Notes: generated from the sequence alone by a model not told the origin. Shown: positions 44,562-56,606, counted from the stretch's first letter. The stretch is DNA of 64,000 nt from JADHLJ01 sp038146985 (GCA_038146985.1 JAYQSQ010000013.1:124001-188000); one strand, 5' to 3'. Made by a program: numbers and translations.

Positions 44562-45563
44562 CTATCTTGTCCGACGGGAAGCGGAGGTTCGGGGTGCATT
44601 GTCGGGCCTTTGGCGCAAGGCCGCAAGGGCCTCTCCGTCATAGCGAGACTCCGTCTTGCAGAACTCGCACACCACCGAAACCGCCCCGTCCACGGTCATG
44701 TCCTGCAACTGTTCATCGGTGAGGGACCGCAGAACCCGTTCGACTTTTTCCACCGAACAACGGCATTTCGCCGCGACAGGCTGATCCGGGTAGACCCGAA
44801 CACCGGTCTCGTGAAACAGCCGGTACAGCAACGCTTCGGGAACAAGATCTTCATCCAGCAGCTCATCGGCGGTGCAGCTGCTCATCAGGATCACCGCGGT
44901 CCGCCATCCTTCGTCATACTCGTCTTCCGAAACGCCCCGGGGCGCACCGGCGCCGCCCGCATAGGCAAGCCTCTGGATCATCAGAGCCGAAGCGCGCCAG
45001 GTTCCGGAGGTCGAACGGCCGGCCGCGACCATGATGCCTGTATCCAGCTGCTCGGAATTGCGGAAATAGGCATGGATGCACTCGGCCAATGTGGGCCCGG
45101 AAAGCTCGACGATGCCTTGGTAACGCTCGGCATGACGGCCCTGGTCGACGGTGAAGGCGATGTAGCCGCCCTCGGTCAGCCTTTGCAGGGGAACGTCGGC
45201 GCCAAACTCTTCCTGCAGGGCTTCGACCGCGCTCGCGTCGTACCCCGCGTAACCCCGCAGCGCTCCGTCGCTGGTGACATCCGCCATCAGGGTGCGCACC
45301 GGGCCGTTGCCCTTGACCTGGAGCGTGAACACACCGTCGTATTTCAACGCGCCGGCAAGAGACGGCGCCAGCGCCAGCATTTCGGCCAGCAGCCGGGCGA
45401 CCGGATCCGGATAGTCATGCGCGGCAAGGATGGTTTCAGCCGCCTCGACCAGACGGACCAGGCGGCCCCGGAGCGCATGAGGCTCCACCTGAAAAGGCAG
45501 GATGGTGTTGTCCCGCGGGCGGGCCGGCCTTCGGCGTCCACGGACGAAATTGTCCTGGTTCAT
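44562..45563 (-). CDS. hslO: Hsp33 redox-regulated chaperone
   Basis: A holdase chaperone switched on by oxidation. The 333-residue protein has the Hsp33 core (PFQVEPHALRGRLVRL, PLQRLTEGGYIAFTVDQG) and the C-terminal zinc switch with CRCS and CEFC, the CxC...CxxC cysteines. The last 25 residues are basic and variable. ATG 45563 overlaps the stop of argF in ATGA, so expression is coupled to arginine synthesis, a gene order frequent in alphaproteobacteria. Confidence 0.92.
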   Translation of the reverse strand: MNQDNFVRGRRRPARPRDNTILPFQVEPHALRGRLVRLVEAAETILAAHDYPDPVARLLAEMLALAPSLAGALKYDGVFTLQVKGNGPVRTLMADVTSDGALRGYAGYDASAVEALQEEFGADVPLQRLTEGGYIAFTVDQGRHAERYQGIVELSGPTLAECIHAYFRNSEQLDTGIMVAAGRSTSGTWRASALMIQRLAYAGGAGAPRGVSEDEYDEGWRTAVILMSSCTADELLDEDLVPEALLYRLFHETGVRVYPDQPVAAKCRCSVEKVERVLRSLTDEQLQDMTVDGAVSVVCEFCKTESRYDGEALAALRQRPDNAPRTSASRRTR

Positions 45564-46465
45564 GAAAGACACCAGGCCAGGATCGCCTTTTGCGTGTGCA
45601 ACCGGTTCTCCGCCTCGTCCCAGACCAGCGAGCGGGGACCGTCAATAACCTCGGCGGTAACCTCTTCGCCGCGATGGGCGGGAAGGCAATGCAGGAACAC
45701 CGCATCGTCCTTGGCCTTGGACATCAAGGCGTCATCGACCCGGAACGGCGCCAGGATATTGTGCCGGTTGGTCTCGTCGTCCCCCATGGAGATCCAGGAA
45801 TCGGTGACCACGCAATCGGCGCCGCGCACCGCCGCCACCGGATCATGCAGCAGTTCCACCGCGCCGCCATGCGCGGCGGCCCAGTCGAACAGCGCCGGAT
45901 CGGGCTTCAGTTCCGCCGGACAGGCGATCCGCAGGTTGAATCCAAACTTCACCGAAGCATGAATCCAGGACGCGGCCATGTTGTTGCCGTCGCCGCTCCA
46001 GGCAATGGTGCGGCCCCGGATCGGCCCGCGATGTTCCTCGAAGGCCAGCACATCGGCCATGAGCTGGCAGGGATGAGTGCTGTCGGTGAGACCGTTGATG
46101 ACGGGAACGCTGGCATATTCCGCCATCTCCGCGATCTTTTCCGGCTCATAGGTCCGCATCATGATGCAGTCGACATAGCGGGAGAGCACGCGGGCGGTGT
46201 CCGCGACGGTCTCGCCGCGCCCGAGTTGCAGGTCGCCGCCGTTCAATACCACCACGTCGCCGCCGAGCTGCTTCATGCCGACCTCGAAAGACACCCGGGT
46301 GCGGGTCGACTGCTTTTCGAAGATCATCGCCAAGTACTTGCCGCGTAACGGCTGATCGGTGCCGGCTTCGCCACGCTTCATGGCGGCGGCATGATCGATC
46401 ATGCCGCGCAGGTCGGCCTCGTCGATATCGTCGAGATCCAAAAAATGTCGGGTGCTTGCCGTCAC
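45560..46465 (-). CDS. argF: Ornithine carbamoyltransferase
   Basis: Makes citrulline from ornithine and carbamoyl phosphate. The 301-residue enzyme begins at GTG 46465 (VTASTRHFLDLDDID). It carries the carbamoyl-phosphate motif KQSTRTRVSFEVG, the MRTY segment, the ornithine-side STHPCQ and the C-terminal HCLPAHRGEEV. The start follows a G-run (46474-46481 as C on the plus strand), giving an SD-like site. It lies 40 bases after argD. Confidence 0.95.
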   Translation of the reverse strand: MTASTRHFLDLDDIDEADLRGMIDHAAAMKRGEAGTDQPLRGKYLAMIFEKQSTRTRVSFEVGMKQLGGDVVVLNGGDLQLGRGETVADTARVLSRYVDCIMMRTYEPEKIAEMAEYASVPVINGLTDSTHPCQLMADVLAFEEHRGPIRGRTIAWSGDGNNMAASWIHASVKFGFNLRIACPAELKPDPALFDWAAAHGGAVELLHDPVAAVRGADCVVTDSWISMGDDETNRHNILAPFRVDDALMSKAKDDAVFLHCLPAHRGEEVTAEVIDGPRSLVWDEAENRLHTQKAILAWCLS

Positions 46466-46505
46466 GTCACGGCCCCCCCCTTCAAGTCTGTGAATGGGCT
46501 GAGCC

Positions 46506-47678
46506 CTATTTAGCGACGGCGGCGCAAGCGGTATCCAGATAGCCGATCGCCTCGTCGATTTCTTCCTTGGAAACCGTGAGGGGCGGCAGAATACGCAACA
46601 CATTGCCGCCGGCGACGACGGTCAGCAGGCCCGCCTCGCGGGTCGCCGTCATCAGATCGCCATTGGGGCTAACGCATTTCACGCCTTGCATCAGTCCGAC
46701 CCCGCGCGCGGATTCCAGAACCTTGTGATTGCGCGCGACGGCGGCGTCCAGCTGCTTTCGCAGATAAGCGCCGGTCTCCTTGACATGATCCAGGAACCCG
46801 GGCTCGAGCATCACATCGAGAACGGCGTTGGCCGCGGCCATGGCCATCGGATTGCCGCCGAAGGTCGAGCCGTGGGTGCCCGGCGACATGCCGGAAGCGC
46901 CCTTTTCCGACGCCAGCACCGCGCCGACCGGGAAGCCGCCGCCCAGGCCCTTGGCGAGGGCCATGATGTCCGGCGCGACGCCCGACATCTGGTAAGCGAA
47001 AAGATGCCCAGTGCGCCCCATGCCGCATTGCACTTCGTCGAACACCAGCAGCGCGCCAAACTCGTCCGCGATGTTCCGAAGTTCCTTCAGATAGTCGGCG
47101 CTGGCCGGATTGATGCCGCCTTCGCCTTGAATCGGTTCGACCACGATCGCCGCGGTCTTGCCGCTCATGGCGGCGCGCATCTCGTTCAGATTGCCGAACG
47201 CGACATGGGTGAACCCGCCCGGACGCGGTCCGAAGCCTTCGCGGTACTTGGCGTTGTCGCCGGCGGACAGCGTGGCGAGGGTCCGTCCGTGAAACGCGCC
47301 GGTGGCGCAGACCATTTCCTCGCGATCCGGGTCACCGTTGACGAAATGGTACTTGCGCGCGACCTTCAACGCGCCTTCCATTGCCTCGGCGCCGGAATTG
47401 CAGAAAAAGCAGGTGTCGGCGAAGGAATTCGCCACCAGGCGATCCGCGAAGCGCTGCTGTTCCGGGATATTGTAAAGATTGGAGACATGCCACAGCTTGC
47501 CGGCCTGCTCGCGGATCTTCTCGACCAGATGCGGGTGCGCGTGGCCGAGGGAGTTGGTCGCGATGCCGCTGGCGAAGTCGAGGTATCGTCGCCCATCGGT
47601 GCTGTACAGGTAGGATCCCTCACCCCGCTCGAAAGCGATGTCGATCCGCCCGTAGGTGGGCATCACCGATGTAACCAC
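46506..47678 (-). CDS. argD: Acetylornithine/succinyldiaminopimelate aminotransferase
   Basis: A PLP-dependent transaminase shared by arginine and, in many bacteria, lysine synthesis. The 390-residue protein has YLDFASGIATNSLGHAHP, FCNSGAEAMEGALKVARKY, VVEPIQGEGGINPA, FDEVQCGMGRTG and the PLP lysine in ALAKGLGGGFPVGA. GTG 47678 was chosen because AAGGAG lies 7 bases before it; ATG 47663 is five codons later. It heads argD-argF-hslO-lipoprotein. Confidence 0.94.
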   Translation of the reverse strand: MVTSVMPTYGRIDIAFERGEGSYLYSTDGRRYLDFASGIATNSLGHAHPHLVEKIREQAGKLWHVSNLYNIPEQQRFADRLVANSFADTCFFCNSGAEAMEGALKVARKYHFVNGDPDREEMVCATGAFHGRTLATLSAGDNAKYREGFGPRPGGFTHVAFGNLNEMRAAMSGKTAAIVVEPIQGEGGINPASADYLKELRNIADEFGALLVFDEVQCGMGRTGHLFAYQMSGVAPDIMALAKGLGGGFPVGAVLASEKGASGMSPGTHGSTFGGNPMAMAAANAVLDVMLEPGFLDHVKETGAYLRKQLDAAVARNHKVLESARGVGLMQGVKCVSPNGDLMTATREAGLLTVVAGGNVLRILPPLTVSKEEIDEAIGYLDTACAAVAK

Positions 47679-47955
47679 GAGACGTCTCCTTCTTGAAAGA
47701 TAGAGAGCGCCCGCGAGGGTACGCGAACGCTCTTGAGAAAACGGATGAAACCGCCCGGCGGGACAGTTGTCAAGGGAGAGCGAATCGCCGCAATCCGTGG
47801 GTTTTCGCACGTGTCAGACGCGAATCAGCGGTTCCGGGTAAATACCTATTGAAAGATCCCGCCGCCGGTCGCATGTTGCAGATGTCAAGCCATCCTCGGA
47901 GCGAGGGTTATCGTTCACGAAACGGTTGGTCCAGAAGGACCGGAAAGGCAAGAAA

Positions 47956-48132
47956 ATGGCAGTTTCATCCACGGGCGCCGCACAGTCCCTGGCCGTGGTG
48001 GCCCTTAACGTCACCAAGCAGAGCCAGGCGGTCAACGCCCAGGTCGTGCAAAGCGCGGTCGAAACGGCACGCGTTATCGCCGAGACCAATCAGTCCGCGT
48101 CGGGCAGTTCCAAGGTCGATATTACGGTGTAG
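47956..48132 (+). CDS. Small protein, possibly YjfB-like putative motility protein
   Basis: A 58-residue protein without signal peptide or membrane segment. It opens MAVSSTGAAQSLAVVALNVT and continues as an A/V/Q-rich helix (QAVNAQVVQSAVETARVIAE) ending in DITV. The Ser-rich start, the helix and the size recall small YjfB-like proteins annotated as putative motility factors, but I see no firm match. A GGAAAGG lies upstream. No flagellar gene is in the window. It lies alone between divergent argD and the convergent dCTP deaminase gene. Confidence 0.5.
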   Translation: MAVSSTGAAQSLAVVALNVTKQSQAVNAQVVQSAVETARVIAETNQSASGSSKVDITV

Positions 48133-48133
48133 A

Positions 48134-49306
48134 TCACGACCGGGGCCGGGCGACGGTCTTCGGCGGCACACGGAAATGCTTGGACAACTTCAGGCCTTGG
48201 CCCTGGTAGTTCGAGCCGACGCCACCGGCGCCGTAGAGCTTTTCTGGCACCTCGACCATCTGCTCATAGACCAAGCGGCACACCGTCTGACCGTCTTCGA
48301 CGACGAACGGAACGTCGTGGGACCGGACCTCCAGCACGGCGCGGGTACCGACGCCTCCCGCGGCCTCGTGGCCGAATCCCGGATCGAAGAACCCGGCATA
48401 GTGGACCCGGAACTCACCGACTCGCGTATCGTACGCCCGCATCTCGGCGGCATGGTCCAGCGGCACGGAGACGTATTCCTTTGACATCAGAATATAGAAC
48501 TCGTCCGGATTGAGGATCAGTTCGGCGGGCTTTCCTTCGGCGCGGTAAACCGGCTCCCAATAGTCGAGCACGTCATAGGCGCCGGGCTTGTCGATATCGA
48601 TCAGCGCGGTGTGCGGTTTCGCCCGGTAGCCGACCAGGCCCGTATCATCGCCCTTGAGATCGACGCTGATGGCCACGCCCTTGTTGATGTCTGCGACCGC
48701 ATCGCCGGCATCGACCAGTCCCTCGGTCTCCTGCAAGCGTCGCATTACGGAATCGGCCGGCGGCGGATTACCCCGGCGGAAGCGGAGCTGATTGAGGCAG
48801 GAGCCTTGGCGGACCAGGATGCTGAAGGTGCGCGGGGAAATCTCGGCGTAGAGCGGCCCGCGATAGCCCGGTGCCACGGTCTCGAACTCGGCCGTGTAGT
48901 CCGTGATCAGCCTTGTGAAGACGTCGAGCCGTCCGGTCGAACTCTTGGGATTGGCGGTACCGGAAACGCCCGTCGGCAGCTTCACCCGTTCCAGCAACGG
49001 CACGATATAGACGCAGCCTTTTTCCAGCACCGCGTCCTTGGTGAGGTCGATGCGGTGCATCTCGAACCGGGCCAGCTTGTCCATGACCGAGGCTGCGCGC
49101 CCCGGCAGAAAGCTGGCGCGCACGCGATAGGCCACGGGTCCGAGCCTCAGATCCAAGCTCGCCGGCTGGATCTGGCGTTCCTCAACCGGGATCTCGCTTT
49201 CGATGCGGCCGGCGCCGACCCATTCGCGAATCGTTTGACTGCCCAGAATCCCGGTACCTCGCAGGACGGGTTTGTTCGCATCCGGGAATAGACTTTGGAC
49301 GGCCAT
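48134..49306 (-). CDS. dcd: 2'-deoxycytidine 5'-triphosphate deaminase, long two-part form
   Basis: Deaminates dCTP to dUTP for thymidylate synthesis. The 390-residue protein is about twice the length of E. coli Dcd and matches the alphaproteobacterial long form with two DCD-like halves. The first half has QPASLDLRLGPVAYRVRASF and NPKSSTGRLDVFTRLI; the second has NPDEFYILMSKEYVSVP and HYAGFFDPGFGHE, the latter including the active-site loop. It converges with the small protein gene, one base away, and diverges from recX. Confidence 0.9.
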   Translation of the reverse strand: MAVQSLFPDANKPVLRGTGILGSQTIREWVGAGRIESEIPVEERQIQPASLDLRLGPVAYRVRASFLPGRAASVMDKLARFEMHRIDLTKDAVLEKGCVYIVPLLERVKLPTGVSGTANPKSSTGRLDVFTRLITDYTAEFETVAPGYRGPLYAEISPRTFSILVRQGSCLNQLRFRRGNPPPADSVMRRLQETEGLVDAGDAVADINKGVAISVDLKGDDTGLVGYRAKPHTALIDIDKPGAYDVLDYWEPVYRAEGKPAELILNPDEFYILMSKEYVSVPLDHAAEMRAYDTRVGEFRVHYAGFFDPGFGHEAAGGVGTRAVLEVRSHDVPFVVEDGQTVCRLVYEQMVEVPEKLYGAGGVGSNYQGQGLKLSKHFRVPPKTVARPRS

Positions 49307-49499
49307 TTCGTTCCCTTAATCCAACGTCTGAAGGGGCTTCAGATCCTACAGGCATTTCAAAGCCTTGGCAGGAGATTTAAATTCACGATATTCAAAAGGA
49401 ATTCACATGATTATCCACTAAAATATCCCAATTCATCTAATTGGAATCATTATAAAAATTGTGTTATCCCCAAATTCTCTGACGATTTCGGCAAAAGCC

Positions 49500-50165
49500 A
49501 TGGCTTCCCGTGACGGCAAGATGGAAACGACGGTTCGGCACGACACGACCAGCGGTGGCGACCCTATCATCGCCGGGACCTCCGATTCCAGAGCCAAAGG
49601 CCAAGGACGCCGGGGGCGGCGTTCGAAAGGGTTGAGCGAGGAACGACTGTATCAGTCGGCGCTCTATTATCTTGGCCGCTATGCCGCGTCGTCGGCATCC
49701 GTGCGGCGGGTGTTGGATCGGCGGGTTGCCAAATATGCCCAAGACGACGGCGTGGACCCGGAGACCGCAAGCGGCTGGATCGACGCCATCATCGGACGCC
49801 TGACCCGGTCCGGGATTTTGGATGACAGGACCTACGCGGATGCCCGGGCGCGAACGCTGTTTAATCGCGGGCTCTCGATACGGATGATCGAAGTCAAACT
49901 CGCGGAAAAAGGTTTGGAACGGCCGGAGGTGGAGCAGGCTGTCGAGGCTCTGCTCGAGGAACATCGCGATCCGGATCTACAGGCGGCAATCACCCTCGTC
50001 CGGCGACGCCGGCTGGGTCCGTTTCGTGCCGAAGCCCAACGCGAAGCCGCGTTCCAGCGCGACCTCGCCGCGTTGGCGCGCGCGGGTTTTGCTTTCGACA
50101 TTGCGCGTTTGGTGCTTGCCGCGCCGACGGTCGAGGATCTGCGGGATCTGGACCGGGGCCGATAA
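49500..50165 (+). CDS. recX: Regulatory protein RecX
   Basis: RecX modulates RecA filaments. The 221-residue product has the helical RecX repeats: LYQSALYYLGRYAASSASVRRVL, the GILDDRTYADARARTLFNRG segment and EVKLAEKGLERPEVEQAVEAL. The N-terminal 45 residues are variable. Starts at GTG 49461, ATG 49500 or ATG 49521 are all possible, and 49500 is a compromise. The upstream 180 bases are AT-rich, with a CCAATT/AATTGG hairpin at 49428-49444. recA is not in the window. Confidence 0.82.
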   Translation: MASRDGKMETTVRHDTTSGGDPIIAGTSDSRAKGQGRRGRRSKGLSEERLYQSALYYLGRYAASSASVRRVLDRRVAKYAQDDGVDPETASGWIDAIIGRLTRSGILDDRTYADARARTLFNRGLSIRMIEVKLAEKGLERPEVEQAVEALLEEHRDPDLQAAITLVRRRRLGPFRAEAQREAAFQRDLAALARAGFAFDIARLVLAAPTVEDLRDLDRGR

Positions 50166-50389
50166 AGCGACCTCGTGCACAAGGTTTTGCACAGGCATCG
50201 CTACCCAAGAAATCGTTCATAGCGTGAACGGGTGAAGGAACGCTAACCAAGCCACTGAAAAAACGTGAGATTTTAGAGGGCCTTCGTAGAATGGATTTGT
50301 ATAATACTGTGGATATAATGTTGATGCTCTGTTGATATTTAATTTATACAGTGAATTCGCACTATATCTGTGCTAATGGTCATTTTTTT

Positions 50390-50432
50390 ATTGACGCGTG
50401 TGCTAGATTGACGCATCGTTTTATTGACACGT
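50390..50432. repeat. Three short direct repeats of ATTGAC
   Basis: ATTGACGCGT at 50390, ATTGACGCAT at 50407 and ATTGACACGT at 50423 recur at 17 and 16 bases. That spacing puts the copies about one and a half helix turns apart. They could be a regulator's operator or stacked -35 boxes, but no matching -10 is seen. Confidence 0.4.
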
Positions 50433-50934
50433 CAGAGCTGTGTCGTTCGTGATCGGATTGATGGAACGTGTCTCTTCCCAGGGACAGTCGATTGATCGCC
50501 GGCTTTCGGGCCGGCTCGCGCAAGCGGATCACGGAGAAATGTTGCCTCGCGTCCGCGTCCTCTTTCTCCGGTGGGCATGGACACGCGAAGGTCAGGCGAA
50601 CCACGCGTCGCCGGCTTCCTCGACCGGGCTTGCGGGTCTGATCTTGGAAACGCCATACCGGATCTCGGTCCGGGAAATCGAAGCGCGTCATTCGGCCAAG
50701 GTAGGCGCGGCTTTGTGGTGATGGTGGACGCGGCCCTGGTCAGTAGCGGAGACGACAGGTTCAAGGGTGCCGTCGCGAAACCGGCGGGAGTCCGTGCCAA
50801 GACAGACCCAAAGGCGGTCATGGCACTCTCGACCAGATCACGTGTTGGCGCGGGCCGCCGGGGAAACCTGGCGGCCCGTGGCGCTTCTGCCGGATCTTTG
50901 TCCGGGGTCGTGAGTCCGACCGCGAGCACATGAA

Positions 50935-50962
50935 AACGGCGGGCACGATCGCGCCCGCCGTT
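50935..50962 (-). terminator. Rho-independent terminator of the peroxiredoxin gene
   Basis: AACGGCGGGC and GCCCGCCGTT pair perfectly over 10 bases around an 8-base loop, 24 bases past the peroxiredoxin stop. On the minus strand the stem runs into TTTTCA, a short T-run. This is the clearest terminator in the window. Confidence 0.7.
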
Positions 50963-50986
50963 CTGTCCGTCAGGGACGATCGCGTC

Positions 50987-51469
50987 TTAGAGTTTACCGA
51001 GGACGTATTCGGCGCTGGAGACCTCGAACGCGCCGGGCTCCTCGACCAGCATCTCGGTCACCTTTCCGTTGTCGACGATCATGGCATAGCGCGTTGAACG
51101 CACGCCCATGCCACGGCTCGTCAGGTCGAGCACCTGTCCGATCGCCTTGGCGAAGTCGGCGCTGCCGTCGGCGAGCATCATGACCTTGTCACCGACCTTC
51201 TGGTCTTCACCCCAAGCATCCATGACAAACGCATCGTTGACCGACACGCAGGCAATGGTGTCGACACCCTTGGCCTTGATCTCGGCCGCCTTGCTTACAA
51301 AGCCAGGCAGATGCTTGGCCGAGCAGGTCGGCGTAAAGGCACCGGGAACGGCGAAGACGACCACTTTCTTGCCTTTGAACAGATCGTCGGTGGACACATC
51401 GTCGATGCCGTCGGCGGTCTTATGCTTGAGGGTAACCGCGGGAACCTTGTCGCCAGCCTTGATGCTCAT
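50987..51469 (-). CDS. Peroxiredoxin (Prx5 type)
   Basis: A 160-residue thiol peroxidase reducing hydrogen and organic peroxides. The active-site segment is VPGAFTPTCSAKHLPGF with the peroxidatic Cys near residue 49 and the conserved Pro and Thr. ACVSVNDAFVMDAW and RYAMIVDNGKV fit the Prx5/AhpE-like group. ATG 51469 has AAGGGG upstream; a long in-frame extension into the dsbD gene region is not real. It lies about 150 bases after dsbD on the same strand, and a thioredoxin-like partner seems likely. Confidence 0.92.
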   Translation of the reverse strand: MSIKAGDKVPAVTLKHKTADGIDDVSTDDLFKGKKVVVFAVPGAFTPTCSAKHLPGFVSKAAEIKAKGVDTIACVSVNDAFVMDAWGEDQKVGDKVMMLADGSADFAKAIGQVLDLTSRGMGVRSTRYAMIVDNGKVTEMLVEEPGAFEVSSAEYVLGKL

Positions 51470-51618
51470 TTGATATCCCCTTTGATTGACTGTTTCGCGT
51501 CCGCATCGGGTTTGAGGCGGAAAGCGGTGAAAACGGTGCCGGCCCGGTTTTGCGCGCCGCTGCCGGGCATCGCGGGCCAACGTCCCCAAGATAGGCGTAT
51601 CGCGGTTGGAATCCAGTG

Positions 51619-53817
<2,199 letters not shown>

Positions 53818-54015
53818 CAAAGATCCGGTCCGACGAACATCCAGGCGCTCCGACGCCTTCTTTGAGGCCATATTCCATTGACTATAGTAGAGGCCGCCAG
53901 TAAAACGGTCACAATTCCGGGATTGCAGGGTTTTCGGTCCTTTGCCGATCGAAACCCCTTGTCAGGCCAAAAATTCGGAGCCCCTGTTCCTGCCATGCCG
54001 CGCTTCAGACATCGG

Positions 54016-54575
54016 ATGACAGCGGGCTATTTGACGGGCAATTGCCGCTGGCGATGCCCAGCATGCGCGATCCAAGATCTGCCCGTTCCGTGATTTATGT
54101 GCGCCCATGGGGCGGATGGTGCCGTGGGCCTGCAGATCAACCGTCTGATCGGCGCCTTGCCCTGTACCGACCTGCTGGAGCAATTGGGTATCGCCTATGA
54201 CCCGGCATCGTCGATCGTGCTGCTGAACGTCCATTTCGGAGGGCGGTGGAGACCGAGCGCGGATCTGTGCGCACAGCCGATTACGTGGCGGACGAGTCGA
54301 TGCCGATCAATGACGCCATGGCGTTGACGGCGACGGTGGATATCGTCCGTGACATCGCCGAGGGCAAGGGACCGCAGGATCTCGTCCTGGCGCTCGGCTA
54401 CGCGGGATGGGGACCGGGACAGCTTTGACGGAGAAATCCAGAGAAAACGCCTGGCTCAGCGTGTCCTCGGATCGCGATCTGGTCTTCGACAAGGATATCG
54501 AGACCGCGGGATCGGGCGATGGCCAAGATCGGCATCGACGCGGCCTGTTGTCCTTCCCAGTCGGGGCGGGCATGA
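54016..54575 (+). pseudogene. YqgE/AlgH family protein, disrupted by several frameshifts
   Basis: A UPF0301 protein of about 186 residues, readable in pieces: MTAGYLTGQLPLAMPSMRDP, then CAHGADGAVGLQINRLIG with LLEQLGIAYDPASS, then VETERG with ADESMPINDAMALTATVDIV and LALGYAGWGPGQL, then AWLSVSSDRDLVFDKDIE and AMAKIGIDAACC to the TGA at 54573-54575. Shifts lie near 54095, 54238, 54425-54440 and 54520. The function of the family is unknown. It diverges from the DsbD gene, a neighbour pair I recall from other alphaproteobacteria. Confidence 0.75.
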
Positions 54576-54602
54576 CCGGGCCCGCCACCGACCGAAGACG
54601 TT

Positions 54603-55691
54603 TCAGACACGTTGCGCAATCGACCGCTCTTGGATCACGCAGAGCCTGTTTGCGGTCCACGCCCCAGCGATAGCCGGTGAGCCGGCCATCGGCGCCGACG
54701 GCGCGGTGACACGGGACCAGCAGGGCGACGGGGTTGCCCCCGCAGGCCCGGCCTACCGGCACGCGGCGCGCTGGTTTGCCGATCGCGGCGGCGAGCTCGG
54801 CATAGGACCGGGTTTCGCCGTAAGGAATGTCGCCCAACGCCTGCCAGACCTGCCGCTGGAACGCGGTTGCCCGGATATCCAGGGGAAGCCGCACGTTCGG
54901 TCTCTCCGGCCTTCCAGATGCGCGATGACCGCATCCAGCATCCCCGCCCAGTCCTCATCGTCCCGGTGCCGCTCTGGCCTTCGGGAAATCGTGCGCCAGT
55001 TCATCGGCGAGCGCCGCCTCGTCATCGCCGAGGGCGACGAAGCAGACGCCCTTGTCGGTGGCGCCGACAAGAACCAGCCCCAATCCGCAGGCTCACGGCG
55101 AAAGCGATGACCGCCCCGGCCCCGCCCCGCTCCATAGCTTCTGCGGGCGTCATGCCCAATTGGCCTCCGGATTTCTTCGTACAGCCGGCTGGAAGAACCG
55201 TAGCCGGCGCCGTAGAGCGCAGGCGCTACAGGTTCTCCGGCCTTAAGATTGTCCTTCAGCCGCCGCAGCCGGAGCGAGTCCCAGTACTGCCGTGGGTGAT
55301 CCCCATGGTTTTCTTGAAGACCCGGTGCAGGTGATGCGGGCTGACACCCGTCGCCCGGCCAGGAGTCGAGGCTCGGAGCATGCCTTTCAGCGGCTTCGAT
55401 CTCCCGGCAGCAGCGCTGAACTGACGCCAGATGCCGGTCGTCGGCTTGTGACGGCACGCCACCGCATTTGCGGCAGGCCCGGTAACTGGCCCGTTCTGGC
55501 GGCGAGATGGAATCGTAGAACGCACATTCTGCCGGGAGGGACGGCGGTTTGAACAGCTCGGCTGGCAATAGATGCCCGTCGTGGCGACGGTGAACAGACG
55601 AAGCGTCCATCCGCTTCAGCCTGTTTTGCCGATCACGGCATTCCAGCGCGTCCTCGGTCTTGAAGGTACCGGGGTGCAACATCGTTGACAT
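54603..55691 (-). pseudogene. ada: Ada: regulator and O6-methylguanine-DNA methyltransferase, disrupted by frameshifts
   Basis: The adaptive-response protein, assembled from several frames. MSTMLHPGTFKTEDA starts it. YRACRKCGG is part of the N-terminal zinc/methyl-acceptor domain, and QADDRHLASVQRCCREIEAAE with GVSPHHLHRVFKKTMGIT gives the AraC-type domain. RQYWDSLRLRRLKDNLKAGE and SSSRLYEE follow. The methyltransferase part has FQRQVWQALGDIPYGETRSY and the active-site LVPCHRAVGADGRLTGYRWG. It ends in ERSIAQRV with TGA (54603-54605). The span of 1089 bases suits about 360 residues. Several single-base shifts are needed. Confidence 0.78.
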
Positions 55692-55809
55692 GACAGGGTC
55701 ACCCCCTGACTGAACATGCTGCTTTGTAGAGCCGGGCGGACAAGCTTCTATCCGGGGATTGACGGGAATTTGAGAAACCCGGTTGGCCGTCCCTTATCGC
55801 GAGCGGCTA

Positions 55810-56560
55810 CTAGCGGGAGAAAACCTTCTTCAACAGATCCGTCGACCGCGCCGCCGGGTTGTTGCGGATCGCGGCTTCCTCCTTGCCGAGATAGAGAAAC
55901 AGCGCGTTCAGGGCCCTTCTCTGCACGACATGCGCGGTCAGGTCCGCCTTCACGTCCGGAAACCAGGGAACGGATTTGTACTGATTCGTGAAGGCGTCGT
56001 AGGACTTCACCGCGCCGGTCTCGGCCAGAGCGCTTTCGACGATCGGCGCGAAACGCTGCCTAAGGGTTTTGTCGTTGTGCGCTGAAAATAGCGGGTGGGC
56101 GGCATCGTCGGGACTGGTTCAGTATTCCCTGGGCATCCTGCCAGGTCATCGCCTTGATGGCGTCACCGAACACGTTGGTTGCTTCCGGAAGAGCCTTTTC
56201 CGCACCTCTGTTGAGCGCCGTCTCAAGCTCCTGTCCCAGGCTTCCGTATCCGATCTTGTCGAGCACCGATTGTGGTCTGCATGGTCTTGGGAAGCGGGAT
56301 ATGGACAGCGGGATCGATTCTGAAACCGCCTGACTTGCCGAGTTGACCGATCACTCTTTGGGCGCCGACCCAGATCGCTTCCGTCAGACCGCCGGATATC
56401 TCCGAGGCCGAAAGGGTCCCGCTGGTTCCTCCTTGGCCGACCTTGCCCAACAGACCTTCGGCGGAATCCAGCAGGTTGGTCTGGCCCACCGCCGGTCCCA
56501 CGGGTATCAGCAGGCTGGGCCAGAACGCTGGCCCGCAACTTCCCTCACGTATCCGGCCAT
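55810..56560 (-). pseudogene. DUF4197 family protein, disrupted by frameshifts
   Basis: A DUF4197 protein of about 245 residues read in several frames: GPAVGQTNLLDSAEGLLG, SASEISGGLTEAIWVGAQ and FRIDPAVHIPLPKTMQT; then LDKIGYGSLGQELETALNRG and DAIKAMTWQDAQGILN; then VKSYDAFTNQYKSVPWFPD and DLTAHVVQRRALNALFLYLG to the stop. Shifts lie near 56260 and 56100, and probably near the start. The N-terminus, likely a signal peptide, is not readable with certainty. The function is unknown. Confidence 0.65.
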
Positions 56561-56606
56561 GACCGTCCCTTGCGAAACCGATGCTTTCAACCTGACTCGT
56601 TACCGC

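Larger units (their letters stand above)
50166..50986. other. 820-base gap without a supported gene; structured and repeat-bearing
   Basis: No reading frame here looks like a real protein on either strand. The first 260 bases are AT-rich with two TATAAT boxes (50300-50305, 50314-50319) and TTGATG-18-TATACA (50321-50350). Three direct repeats starting ATTGAC lie at 50390, 50407 and 50423. The rest is GC-rich. A strong hairpin with 9-base perfect arms (CGGGCCGCC/GGCGGCCCG) is at 50851-50878. An untranslated RNA is possible but I cannot name one. Confidence 0.45.

Noticed and set aside
49428..49444. CCAATT-CATCT-AATTGG hairpin as a terminator
   Set aside because: It lies between divergent genes, where no transcript ends, and has weak A-T pairs; it may be an operator but nothing supports that further.
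50432..50929. 165-codon minus-strand and 93/120-codon plus-strand frames in the recX-peroxiredoxin gap
   Set aside because: Arg/Pro/Ser-rich translations without conserved blocks, mutually overlapping, typical of chance frames in GC-rich DNA.
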